Positions 1 through 10,412 of a stretch of 64,000 bases of DNA are shown here, one piece after another. Numbering within the stretch: position 1 is the first letter of the stretch; each line of letters begins with the position of its first letter. The translations under genes were made by a program, and so were the position numbers. The DNA lies in assembly GCA_010094025.1 (NCBI GenBank), contig ML991809.1, positions 124,001-188,000 of the forward strand. The letters run 5' to 3'. The notes under the pieces were generated by a model. It had not been told where the DNA came from, did not search any database, and saw nothing but the letters and a program-made list of their open reading frames with translations. The DNA comes from Viridothelium virens (taxonomy: Eukaryota; Ascomycota; Dothideomycetes; Trypetheliales; Trypetheliaceae).

Positions 1-180
1 CTCATAGAGATGGAATTGAGCACACGTCGCACAGTGGCATCATAGAGACAGGGCAAGCGGAGGTTGAACGACCTGACCACTGTTAGGCTGAGCCGAAGTT
101 AAGCCGAGTATCGTATCGTATCCTCCAGAAATGGCCACACACCCTACGGTGCAACCTGGAAGGTGCCAAAAGCAGTGCAA

Positions 181-206
181 ATTCCATGGGTAGATTCCAT
201 GGGTAG
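181..206. repeat. 13-bp exact tandem duplication
   Basis: The 13-bp unit attccatgggtag occurs twice in direct succession and is followed by the start of a third imperfect copy (ata). It lies in non-coding or unassigned sequence at the left edge. It is most likely a replication-slippage duplication, and no function is inferred. Confidence 0.85.
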
Positions 207-244
207 ATACCACATCTTTCACCTGCGAGACCGGTCAGGTCACC

Positions 245-450
245 AATCTCCCGCCTTTCCAAATGTGAAAAGACACTGTCAAATACATACCAGCTTCTGA
301 AAGTAGCCAACCGAAGATTCCAATGGACTCCCGTAAGGCGGCCGCTCTCATTTTGTCCAGTACCTCATCAATGAGCAAGCCTCCACTGCTGTTGGTGCGC
401 GCCTGTCCAATCAGCGAACCAGGGTTGCCCCTATGTCTCGGCCGGATCAT
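245..450 (-). other. Exon-like open stretch, unassigned
   Basis: The minus strand holds an open frame of about 66 codons with plausible protein composition, containing GLLIDEVLDKMRAAALRES. It runs into a good donor-like site (GTATGT, about position 290). I do not recognise the family and could not find convincing flanking exons. It could be one exon of a gene cut by the left edge or a decayed fragment. It is listed because its composition is better than that of neighbouring chance frames. Confidence 0.2.
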
Positions 451-728
451 GACTGCATTTCTTTGATTTCGTGTCCAAACTCGACGGTCTAAAGCACTGC
501 ATAGGCCGTACCTTGTTTCAGTTTGGCAGCCTTGCGACCTGAGATCCTGCTGATCTAAAGCAAGCCCATTTACCGAGAAGACATGCCTAGCTTAGAATAT
601 GAGCCATCAATAAATCGCGCTTCGTATTCCCATAGCTCGAGAATATTTACTAGAGAAAAGGTAGTGACAGTGGATTGCAAATATCCCCAGAAGATCATCA
701 CTCTTCCTTCACATGGCTGAAAAACGCC

Positions 729-1435
729 TCATGGATTCGCATCGGCGATTTTGTTAACAAGTACTGAATCGACATAAGCGCGCACCTGGGCATCCATGCA
801 TACCTATTAGCCCATGGTACACTTTTAAGCGGTCCCTCCAGCTGTAACTCACTTGCACAATAATCCCATGTTCATCGAAGCGCAAGAGCCAACAATACTG
901 TTGTGGATATGGTATGCCTAGATTTAGTCTTGTTAATATCAGCTCAGCAGTTTCGGCGATGTTGAGTCAACAGGCTTACCATTCTTCGCCACGGCGTCTA
1001 TTGCTTCGAGCTCAAGGCAACACCAGTCCTGTTCTCCACCGCCGAATGCATTGACGACCTTAAACCTCAATGGCTCTTTCAGAAATTTGTTGGCAACGCC
1101 TAGGGCGCTCTTCTTCCACGACTCTGTTTGGCGCGTCAAATGCGCTCGTCATTGCGGGGCAATTTGCCAACACCTACCAAAGCTTGTGAAGTGACCAGCT
1201 GCTGGGTGAGTGCCTGGAAGCCAAAGATCAGTCTCATCTCGTGACAGAAGTCGCGGTCCCGTTGTATTCAGGTGATGTTCAATCGTGTCATTTTGATACG
1301 CCAATTCCGGATGGGCTTACCCAAGACATCCCATACAACGTTGGGCGACACACGGTCGTAGAACGGAGACGGATCCGATGTTGACAAGTGCGTAGCTAAC
1401 TCTGCTATTTCATCTTTGCTAGGATAAGGAGACAT
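729..1435 (-). CDS. SnoaL-like / NTF2-fold small protein (5 exons)
   Basis: Predicted exons, 5' to 3' on the minus strand: 1435-1321, 1213-1178, 1123-980, 917-853, 785-729. They join in phase to 138 residues, starting MSPYPSKDEIAELATHL. All four introns have GT..AG borders and are 56-107 nt. Family signals are the middle FKVVNAFGGG and LELEA strands, then RFDEHGIIVQVRAYVDS near the C-terminus. This order is seen in fungal SnoaL-like / ketosteroid-isomerase-type proteins (cone-shaped alpha+beta fold). Members of the fold isomerise, cyclise or hydrate small molecules, but many fungal ones have no known substrate. The longest single open frame starts at 1139 and covers only the middle exon, so a single-frame reading misses both ends. 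No biosynthetic cluster is visible beside it. The function beyond the fold is unknown. Confidence 0.82.
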
Positions 1436-1513
1436 GATGGATAACCCAGAGAGTCCTCCACAACCTCGTAGATTTACCGCGGATGCTTGAGGTAAGAAAG
1501 AATCGTTTGGCGA

Positions 1514-1680
1514 AACTTAGCTCTCTACTTGGTAGATTTCTCCACCAATTGCAGTTTCCAGCTCAAATATCAGGAATTTCTTTGTTTGTGAGAGGGTGGC
1601 TTTCTCCAGAAGGCAAGGCGTAGGCTTCTTGTATTCGACACCGTTCAGAATGAAGAACAGAACTCCACCATGGTATGCTA
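1514..1680 (-). other. Short open frame with coding-like composition
   Basis: A minus-strand frame reads YHGGVLFFILNGVEYKKPTP, continues to LIFELETAIGGEIYQVES and stops near 1515. An upstream piece around 1715-1775 (SYGSSGGRSFAFSGIDKW) could be a preceding exon. I recognise no family. It may be the 3' end of a small gene or a relic. It lies upstream of the SnoaL-like gene in the same orientation. Confidence 0.2.
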
Positions 1681-2060
1681 CGATATTACCATGTAAAATA
1701 TTCTAATAAATTTACCACTTGTCAATACCAGAGAACGCAAACGATCGACCTCCACTTGAGCCATAAGAAATGAAATACTTTGTCCTTTTGAATAAGTGTT
1801 TTCGGCTCAAAAACATCGTTGGCTAACCTTAGACACTAGCAATCTCATGCACAGACATGTGTCTGCGCCTGGCTTTGCATAAGACGAATTTGTACCAAAG
1901 ACATGTCTTGACGCCAAAAAAGGGGGAGGAATATCCTCACAGCAAATACGAAGACGTAGACCCCGATGAAGGGACGCATGAGGAAGTAGGCTGCTGACTC
2001 ACTGACGGGAAACTCATCGATGCATGTCAAAAACACTTAAACTCCCAAGTAGCCACATAA

Positions 2061-3972
2061 TCACTGCACCCTCCCCTTCATCCTCTTCACAAAATCCGAC
2101 GTCGCAGTGCCAGCTCCACTCGCCGTCCTCTTCATCCCTAGCTCACCTCCCCTCGAACTCCCTTCCAACCGGTTCATCGCTACACCTCCAATCCCACCAG
2201 GGACATCGCTGCCCCCCGCAAAACTACTCTGCGCACTCATCGGCACCCCACCCACCGTCCCCCTTCCATTCCCACTCAGCCCCTCCGGCGCCCCCACCGA
2301 CACCGGCGCCAGCGCTCCCCCAATCCCACTCCCACTCCCGGGAGCCACCAACCCGGGTACCCTCAACGGCAGGAACTGACTCATACTGGGCGCACACGCC
2401 CGCTCGAGCAACCGCTCATTCAACCCCTCCAGACTCGGGAGACTCAGACTCGACGCCGCGTCGCCACCACCGCTACCACCAACACCTCCTGATCCTCCTC
2501 CTCCACTTCCTCCACTGCCGCCCAGCCCCATAATAACGAGGTCCTGGTCGATTTCCGCAGCAGCGAGGGGTGCGGGCGGGGGCGCCATGGCGTTTGCTTT
2601 CGAGACGGGAAGGGCGACGGGGCGGGTGGACGGGAAGGGCAGGGCGGCGGCGGCGGCGGCGGCGGTGCCGCGGGGGTCGGACGTCAGGGCGGCGGCGAGG
2701 TCGCCGAGGGCGGAGAGATTGCGGGTGGCGTGGCGGGTGGCGTGGTAGTGGGTTTGGGTTTGGGTGGAGGCCGAGCGGTCCATGTCTGGGGCGGAGAGTG
2801 GGGGGTTGGGGAGGGAGGAGTCGTCGTCGGCGGCGCCGTCGTGGGTGAGAGCCGGGTGGGGGGGTGCGTCGGGGTCGTCGAGGTCGTGGGTGGTGGATGC
2901 GGTGGTGGGGTCGGTGGAGGAGGTGGGTTGCGCGGCGTGCGGGTCTTGCATGCGGAGTTGGGCGAAGTGGTGGCTTGTGGCGATGTGCGCGGCGTTGGTC
3001 ACCATTGCGAGCTCCTTCTCGGAGAAGAGGCGTTCGATGGAGTAGAGTGGGGCTTCGAATTGGGTCTGTAGCAGTTTGGATTTAGCATCCCGGAACGGTG
3101 AGCCAATGCCGTAATCGATGTTTCTCACTGCTGGTGCAGGCGACCCGTTCTCATAGTCGTCATGATTGAGCCTGCGTCTACGTTTAGAGCCGGTCTCGAC
3201 GTTCTCATCTGGGTCTCCCCGCTGGTGTCTCGTGTGTCTCGTTTTTCTTGGATTCTGCGGACCGCCGGGGCTCGCAGGATTGGTAATGCTGAACTGATTC
3301 GGGTGCAAAAATGCGGCGTTGCTGTCAGCGATATCGAGCTGCTCTTTATCACGAAGCATCTTTGCCCGTCTTTGACTTAACACGGAGATCTGACGTTCCC
3401 GGATAGTGTTCTTAAGTTGTTGTTGCTCTTCTCTTGCAAGATACCTCTTGTAGTGGCTTGTGTAGTGGGCTTCGTCTTCGATGGTTTGCCGACGATTCTA
3501 GAGTTTGTCAATAAGTACTCCAGACATCAATGTTTTAAATTGTGGCGGGGGGGGAGAAAGGTGGCTTCCGGTAATTCCTTACCCATAGCATAGTTAAGTC
3601 GGCATCTCTCTGCTCTTGAGCTTTATTAACCTGCTGAACGAAGTCTTGATAGCCCCGCCCCGCCATAGCAAGGAAGTCCTGTAGGGCAGCTGGATTTTGT
3701 GGAAGGGATCCACCAGTGATGTCCTTGACCAGCTCCGCGATTGTGTTCGGATCGTCGTCCATCGGAGTGTCCACATAGGCATCGGCACGGACAATAAGAT
3801 TCATGTCGACTTGCAAAGCGTTCAACTGAGCCCGGTAATGATGGTCTCGATCCTTGGAGAAGTTGGCGACTATGTCTGCGAGCTTGTCCTGCAGCTGTCG
3901 CCGTCGCCGGTCACTCTTAGTGACAGGTTGTAGCGGCGGGCTTGCGGAACGATTGCGCTCGATGTGAGCCAT
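2061..3972 (-). CDS. Sds3-like HDAC-complex subunit
   Basis: Two exons, 3972-3583 and 3497-2061, join in phase 0 to about 608 residues. The start is the ATG of MAHIERNRSASPP; the open frame upstream of it opens only with TTG. The N-terminal half (about 15-180) has the family's helical/coiled-coil layout: KLADIVANFSKDRDHHYRAQ, then LNALQVDMNLIVRAD, then REEQQQLKNTIRERQ. After this comes a conserved block REKEQLDIADSN-like, FSITNPASPGG, RKTRHTRH. A second block around 210-260 (SPFRDAK, FEAPLYSIERLFSEKELAM) is also typical. The C-terminal 250 residues are low-complexity with poly-Ala and poly-Gly runs, ending DFVKRMKGR. Sds3 proteins scaffold the Rpd3L/Sin3 histone-deacetylase complex in the nucleus. 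The gene shares a 550-bp intergenic region with the divergent bleomycin hydrolase. Its 3' half is one of the C-to-G skew islands. Confidence 0.75.
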
Positions 3973-4522
3973 TATTGAAGAGACGAGTTTGTCCTCGACA
4001 GCTTGAATGTTCGTAAACAAAGGATAACATCAAGTTGGGAGATTGTCGAGACAAGGTGCGCGTGAAAGAGTGCGTGTGACAGTGGAATTGATCTTTAGAC
4101 GCGGCTGCAGGGGCCCGGAGGACAGAGCTCCGAGATTTTTCCGAGGTACCTGGGCTTGGCACTGCTGGGCATTAACCATCTATTTGTGCTTAGGTCTTGC
4201 ACAGCAAGGTAACAATTCAACATAACACATTCACGCTGTCATTAATACGAACTGAAGAGACGACGACACGACTATCTAAGAAAGGAACCCCAAACAATTA
4301 GATTCTCCTAGGTAGGTAGCTAGGGATCAATTTCATGGAGTCGACCAATCATTTCAAAGCAGTTCAGGCATAGCTAGCGTCCGCTCTATCAAGATCCAAA
4401 CAGCTATGGACTCTACCCCACCAGCCTCCCCCACATCTGCTTCTCTTTCCCATCCCTTCTCTCTCTCCAAAAAAAACTATCATCTTAAAGTATTTGGATA
4501 TTTTCCTGTCTGTTAGAGTATC
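3973..4522. promoter_or_regulatory. Divergent promoter region, Sds3-like / bleomycin hydrolase
   Basis: The 550 bp lie between two divergent start codons. The side next to the plus-strand gene contains a pyrimidine-rich tract at about 4417-4472 (ccaccagcctcccccacatc, then ttctctttcccatcccttct) followed by an A run. This layout is common just upstream of transcription starts in filamentous ascomycetes. No specific factor site can be assigned. Confidence 0.5.
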
Positions 4523-6129
4523 ATGGGTGCTTCGGAATCAACGCTGGCTCCTCCACCCTCTTCCACTCCGGTACGGCCTACCCAGCCACCTAAGGCGCAG
4601 GATGATTACGTGCACGTCTTCCATGAGAAGGGTGATAGCGGTAGCGACTCACCCGACCCGGACTCTCAGAATGTACCGGTCGCCGTAACTAAAGACTGGA
4701 CGGAGCAGTTGCTTTCGGATCCTAAGGCACGTATTCTCCGATTCATTTTCTGCTCTATCTAACTGGATCCAGAATCGTTTGGCGCTGTTGACCCTCTCGT
4801 CCAATGCCGCAAATGATTGTCTCAAGGCTCCTTCAACTTCGATTCGTGACCAGCAGGTATTCAACCTCAGAATTCCATACGAAGGCGCTCCCGTCACGAA
4901 CCAGCGAAGCTCGGGACGATGCTGGATATTTGCTGCCACTAATGTCTTCCGAATCGCCATTATGAAAAGGTATAAGTTGAAGGAGTTCGAGTTAAGTCAG
5001 GCCTATTTGTTTTTCTGGGACAAGCTGGAGAAAGCAAATTACTTCCTTGAGAGCGTTTTGGATACAGTGGACGAACCTGAGGATAGCAGATTGGTAACAA
5101 CGCTCCAGTCCAGTCCAGTAGGCGATGGTGGTCAATGGGACATGATTAGGGCTCTTGTGCTCAAATATGGCTTGGTAATATTTGCTTCCCAGACTGCACT
5201 TTTGGTCCTAGTTGACCTTCTACAAGGTACCGCAATCGCTTTACCCTGATTCCTTCAACGCGAAGAACTCCTACCAAATGGACTCAATCATCACGACCAA
5301 GCTCCGCGAAGACGCCCTCCGACTCCGCGAAATGGCCAAGAGCTCCACACTCTCCCGCTCGACCATCTCCAAGATCAAAGCCAAGATGGTCCACGAAATC
5401 CACGGCATCCTCACCCTGATGCTCGGCCCACCCCCGAACCCCAACGACGACTTCAAATGGACCTTCTACGACCGCGACGGCAAATACCAATCCTTCACCA
5501 CCACGCCCCTCGCCTTCTCTCAGGAGCTCTCCTCCTCGCACTCCGTCCGCGCCTGCGGCGGCACCGACGTGCACGAGCTCTTCAGTCTCGTCAACGACCC
5601 CCGCAACACCTACTCGCGCCTCCTCACCGTCGACCACCTGGGGAACGTATACGGCAGCTCCGCCGTCACCTACGTGAACACGGACGTCACCAGCATGAAG
5701 CGCGCCGCCATCGCCATGCTGCGCCGCGGCTTCCCCGTCTTCTTCGGCTCCGATGTCGGCAAGCAGAGCGACCGCTCGGCGGGCATCCTTGACCCAAAGC
5801 TCTACCAGTACGAGCTGGCGTTCAATGTGAAGTTGGGCATGAGCAAGGCGGAGCGGCTGGTTACGGGGGAGAGCGCGATGACGCATGCGATGGTGTTGAC
5901 GGCGGTGCATTTGGATGAGGAGGGGAGGCCGGTGCGCTGGAGGGTGGAGAATTCGTGGTCCGAGGCTGCGGGCACCGAGGGCTACTTTGTCATGGCTGAT
6001 GCATGGTTTGATGAGTTTACCTATCAGGTGGTGGTGGATCCAAGCTGCGTAAGTGAGGAGCTACGGAAGGTGCTGAAGCAGAAGCCGCAGGTGCTCCCAC
6101 GCTGGGATCCGATGGGCGCGCTTGCTTGA
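4523..6129 (+). CDS. lap3: Bleomycin hydrolase (papain-like C1B aminopeptidase)
   Basis: Exons 4523-4726, 4773-5174 and 5227-6129 give 502 residues. This is a cysteine aminopeptidase of the Gal6/Blh1/Lap3 family, which usually forms cytosolic hexamers that trim peptides and detoxify homocysteine thiolactone and bleomycin. The catalytic Cys is about residue 118 (NQRSSGRCWIFA), the His about 422 (ESAMTHAMVL) and the Asn about 444 (VENSWSEAAG). The signature RACGGTDVHELFSLVNDPRN is present. The first intron (4727-4772, 46 nt) begins GC rather than GT. AAG|GCACGT..CCAG is the only pairing I found that keeps the conserved DPKNRLAL junction in frame. The N-terminal 60 residues are a Pro/Ser-rich extension. 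The last exon is compositionally split, C-rich then G-rich, with the switch near 5760. Confidence 0.95.
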
Positions 6130-6380
6130 TCTTTCTTTGGGTTGGCTTGGCGATATCACGTATTTAGTAATGCAAAGCATGACTTTGGATAGCCTGGTCG
6201 CGCATCGAAGTTCTTTGGATATGATTGAGGCGATAGCTGTTCAATTTTCCATAGACCTACCAGTTAATTGTATGTATCTTCCCTAGTACGCCTTGCTCTG
6301 TTGGATCTGTACTGTCAAACAACGACACATGTGAGTCGGGATATTTTTACAAAAGAACTTGGGCCCCCCATCCCGGAAGA
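6130..6380. other. Convergent 3' intergenic region
   Basis: This stretch separates the stop codons of the bleomycin hydrolase (+) and the Zn2Cys6 regulator (-). It presumably holds both 3' UTRs and polyadenylation signals. Nothing else was recognised. Confidence 0.5.
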
Positions 6381-9300
6381 TTACGATCCACCCGCATTCC
6401 CGCCGCCTGACCCTCCGAAGAAGAACCCATTGAGCAGATCCGAGCTCACCGCCTCGCTCCAGTCATGTCCGCCCTCCCACATGTTGAGCTGCATGCCGAA
6501 ACCCAGATCGAGGTTTTCCGGAGCGGAAAGGTCCCACTCGTCGGCATTCTCCATATTGAAGGAGTTCAGAAAGTCGAGCTGGCCGGACTCCGGGGCTGCG
6601 AGACTGGGAAATTGCGTCGGCGGCGGGGCTTCGGGAGGCGCCGGCGCCTCGGACGGGGGTTGATAAGATGGCGGTGGAAATTGTGTGGGGGAGAGCTCAT
6701 CTAGGTCCTTCTTAATCTCGACTGGATGGCGGGGAGCCGCAAATTGGGATGATCGCTGGTCGAGATCCATCGTACTCGATCGATTGATCGGCTGGATTCG
6801 CGAAGGTCGGGATCCTGACACTCTTCCCCCTGAGAGCAGATTCTGGAGATTCATGTCGAACTGGGGCATTGGCATTTTAGAGGACTGCTCTTCTCCTGTC
6901 CACGAGTCGGACCGTACTGAAGCCATGCTTGCACTCTGCGATCCTGCCGACATCGGGTAGGAGGCCTTTCTATTGAGTTCCACAGGATGCATGTCAATCG
7001 GGGAGAGTTCTGGCTGACCCACAAAGCCGGTATCTTTAGTTGAGAGACAGAGCCTGATGGTGGCTTTACTCATGCGATCGAAAGCTTCTCGGCAGGCCTG
7101 TGCAGGCGGACAGTGCTCCGTAAGATCTTCTAGAACTGACTTTGCAGCTAGGACTGTTGAGTCGATTTCTTCCAGGGTCTAGACATGGTTAGTCAAAATT
7201 GATAGACTTCTTCAGTTTATTATCATACCAAGCCATTCCTGACGACCTGTGAATGCCAGATTGCGAATAGGAATGAAATCCCTGCAAGCGTCATTTACCG
7301 ATTTCTGAGGTAAACTAGAGACGATCAATTTACTCACCGGCCATGAAAAGGTGATGTGTGGCCAAGTACGCTGATGCAAATTAACACTAGTCCTCTCCAT
7401 AGAGACCACACTTACTGTAATTCACAAGGCGTTGGCGATGAAGCTGTCTGTAGATCTTGACAACTCTTCGGCCCGCTTCAGCAATTTTCATGTAAACCAA
7501 GTCTGGATCCTCGTCGTCATCATGGATAACATCCACGGGGGTATGTGCGACATCATCTGCCGGCGTCATTCCTCCGACCGATGCAGATGGACCAGAAAAG
7601 CTTTGACGATAAAGCAGAATGATTGCCTGCCAATAATTGAGCTCGAGAAAGAGCGAAGTGAATTGTACACCGGTGTCCTCTTTTTGAGGTGCGGATTGCT
7701 CCCATTTCAGCAGCCTATAGTCGACGTTCTCTCTCCATTCCTTGAACGAGTGAAAGCCTTGAAGATATGGCGACGGGACGTCAACCATGAATGTATTTGT
7801 TGATGCTAGACCATGCAGCCGTGCCTGTCGAGCCTGACGGTATTGAAGAACCCCAAGGATTTCACTTTGCAGAAGCCGCAAGCGAAAGTAGTGATATGCC
7901 ACCAATTTGTAGCTTGGTCTTATAGACTGAAAGGGTAGTATTCCGGATGGTGTGATATAGGAGTCATCGAGTTCTGAGCAGAACTCGGTCGTAATGACTT
8001 GGTCGCTGATCCCGAAGGGCCGTCCTGTGCATACCGAGACGATCCTGTCAAACGAATAGGTACTCCAGAACAATCGTCTGCGCAGATCACGCGTCCATTG
8101 CCGACGACCGAGTTCCTTGGCGTCTGGCTTATGTGAAGGATTGTGTGAACTAGTAAAAGCAGTCAACTAAAACGTTCCGGGCTCACCTAGTTCTTCCTAT
8201 ATGTAGTGTATGACTGTCCGTCCGCTAGGATAGAAGGCAAGACGCGATTACATAGGAAAAGATGCTACGAGAAGTACAGTGCAGGGTACAGAAGCGCATG
8301 CTAGTATCGTTCGTTGTACAGAAAGATCTAAGGCTTACCTAATCGAATGCGTATCGCCGTGCTGATCCAGGACTGCTCGTGCATCTGTTGTTTTCAATGT
8401 CTCTGCCGGATGATCCGCAGCGCTACTTTCATCGATACCAATGCCTTCCTCGTGATGAAGGCCCAGGTCGATTGCTAAGCGGACAGCAGTACCTACGATA
8501 TACCATAGTCCAGGCGCTACCGGTCGAAGCAAAGCAAAACTGGCTACAAGAAGCACGGCTTGCAGTTCTTCTAGTCCACTGTCAAAGCCATCGCGAGAGT
8601 CGTTCGCAGCTTTAGATCCCAGGAAACTCTCGAGGTGGAAGACTGCCGATGCGTGATATTCCTCAGGTCTGGCTTGTTGGCCCGGTAGCTTTCGCTTTTT
8701 AGATAAAGGTGGAGAGCCTGTCTCAGAGCTGGAGTCAGGAAACTCAGGAGACATCGCTCCATAGGAGCCAGCGTCACCAAGAACGACTCCAGCTCCTATT
8801 GCAAAAACAATGTTAAGCATGAAAAGGTCACGAGCACCCCGCATGCCTTCTTCTTCATTGTATACTTCTTCCATTCTCGACAGGAATTCGCCTCGGTGGA
8901 GAATAGGTAGTTGGGCATTGGCATAATTGAAGTAGAGATCTACAAGTCTCATTGCTACTCCTTTCTCGGGAAAGGGAGCCTTATCGATTGTGGATTTAGA
9001 GTGCAGGCCAAAGAAAGAATCCCGCATGCTCGCTTTTGTAGGTCCACTGGCGGCTTTCGGGTGGTGAGAGCTTCCTGAAGGTCCCCATACAGAGCTGCGA
9101 ATGGCTGCAAAGACGACACGAGCAAAGGAAAGTCCCGCGGCTGAGCCAAGATACCGCGGATCTGATGTCCCTTGAGTAGGCACCATTCCCACCTTGTCTA
9201 CCCATTTCTCTGTATCATCTTCTTCTGATGTTTGATCATTCGCATCATCATTTTCTGATGGCGTCTTCTTTTGTACAGCGGCGTCATCCTGTCCCGCCCT

Positions 9301-9747
9301 GGCATTCGATCCTCTCTTGCCATGACCCTGAAGAGTAACATCGTCGGCGGGTGGAAAGTGAATGCGGTGTTCTTCGAGAAGCGATTCAAGAGTTGCGACA
9401 CGTTGCTCGAGGTAGTATACGTAACTTGAGGCAGTTTAGTGAAGCTCAGATAAGTGAGATATGGTAGCGGAGGAGAGGGGCAACCGGGCAGTTCTCAAGA
9501 GCTTGGACGCTACCTTCGAGGAACCTCTCTTTTCCCGTCAAAACCAACACATCTGGCACCGGCCTTAGCACATGATCCGCAGGCAGGAAGCGCAAAGTCG
9601 CAGCGATTCTTGCGTTGTCGGCACCGGTTACAAGCCGAAACTGTGCGAAGGCGGCGCGATCAGCGCAAAGTTGACCCATTTCAAGCGTAAAAGTTGCATA
9701 CCGTTCCGAAACGACGATGATTTTACGGCGGCAGGAGGGCCTGACAT
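6381..9747 (-). CDS. Zn2Cys6 transcription factor, PPR1/UaY-like
   Basis: Seven exons: 9747-9702, 9640-9514, 9424-8339, 8149-7416, 7370-7338, 7281-7229, 7178-6381. All phases agree, giving about 958 residues. The binuclear zinc cluster spans Cys19-Cys46 with spacing C-x2-C-x6-C-x6-C-x2-C-x6-C (CNRC ... CDFALPACGSC ... C). It is followed by the linker KREVPRS and a short heptad dimerisation helix, YVYYLEQRVATLESLLEEH. The central fungal_trans region includes GLWYIVGTAVRLAIDLGLHH and the signature RRRLFWSTYSFDRIVS, GRPFGISDQVITTEF. The GK-VPRSYV-LE linker and the GRPFGI/VITTEF block resemble PPR1 (pyrimidine) and UaY (purine) regulators. This is family resemblance only, and the target pathway is unknown. 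The C-terminus is Pro- and Asp/Ser-rich (possible activation region). The 189-nt third intron is the least certain. An MFS transporter gene lies just upstream on the same strand. Confidence 0.85.
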
Positions 9748-10412
9748 GGAGCCCCTGCGTATATCTTCCAAGAAGGTTTCGTCACCATTGTTGGCCTGTT
9801 GATGTGAGCGTTTGCCCCCAGCAAGACGGGCATTTCCTTCTGCTGGCTTCGCTCCGCTCATCGCTAGCGGGTCATCTTCAAGACACACTAAAATGGTCAC
9901 CAACAAAATATCTTCCTTGGCCGAGAGCTTTTGAAGAAAGATTTCTAGGCAAAATCGGAATCCATCGGAGTGCGGTGAGCGTGTGGCTTCGAAGCAGGGC
10001 AAAAAGCAAGCAACCTTGCAAACTTAAGCGTTATCTGACTGATAACGAGTGACACTATGTAGGTAGAGCATTGACTAGAAGTAACTCCTGCTGCTACCAT
10101 TACCACAATAATATCTAACTAAGCAATCCAGAGCTACCTGCGTCATCATACTGTGATTTTTTTCTAGCCGCTTGCCAATCTAGGGTATATCAGAGCTGCC
10201 AAAAGGCGGCAGGCCGAAGCTAAAGAACCCTTAAGAACGCCTTCCCAATGCAATCAAAAGCGTCTAATGCCCAATGCAGCTGCCGTTCTAATACCATACT
10301 CGTAGCGAAGAGAGTAGTAGAGATTCCGAAACAGTCTATCCCCATCGAACGCCTAAAGAAGGTGCAGAATGCGATCGTTTCCGCATCACACAAAAACGTA
10401 AGCGCCAGCTCA
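9748..10412. other. Intergenic between transporter and regulator
   Basis: This 665-bp stretch carries the 3' end of the MFS gene and the promoter of the Zn2Cys6 gene, both on the minus strand. Open frames here are short and lack coding character. No repeat or site was recognised. Confidence 0.45.

Noticed and set aside
939-1139. 66-codon frame on the minus strand as a complete gene
   Set aside because: Its start lies in the third intron of the SnoaL-like gene and its end in the next intron. Only the middle exon is real.
1845-2036. 63-codon hydrophobic minus-strand frame as a small membrane protein
   Set aside because: No family and no supporting conservation visible. Short hydrophobic frames arise easily from pyrimidine-rich DNA.
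2570-3071. Several plus-strand Gly/Arg/Val-rich frames
   Set aside because: They are antisense shadows of the low-complexity tail of the Sds3-like gene, a GC-rich skew island.
5284-5910. 208-codon minus-strand frame
   Set aside because: It is an antisense shadow of the GC-rich third exon of bleomycin hydrolase, with a His/Val/Gly/Ala-biased product and no family.
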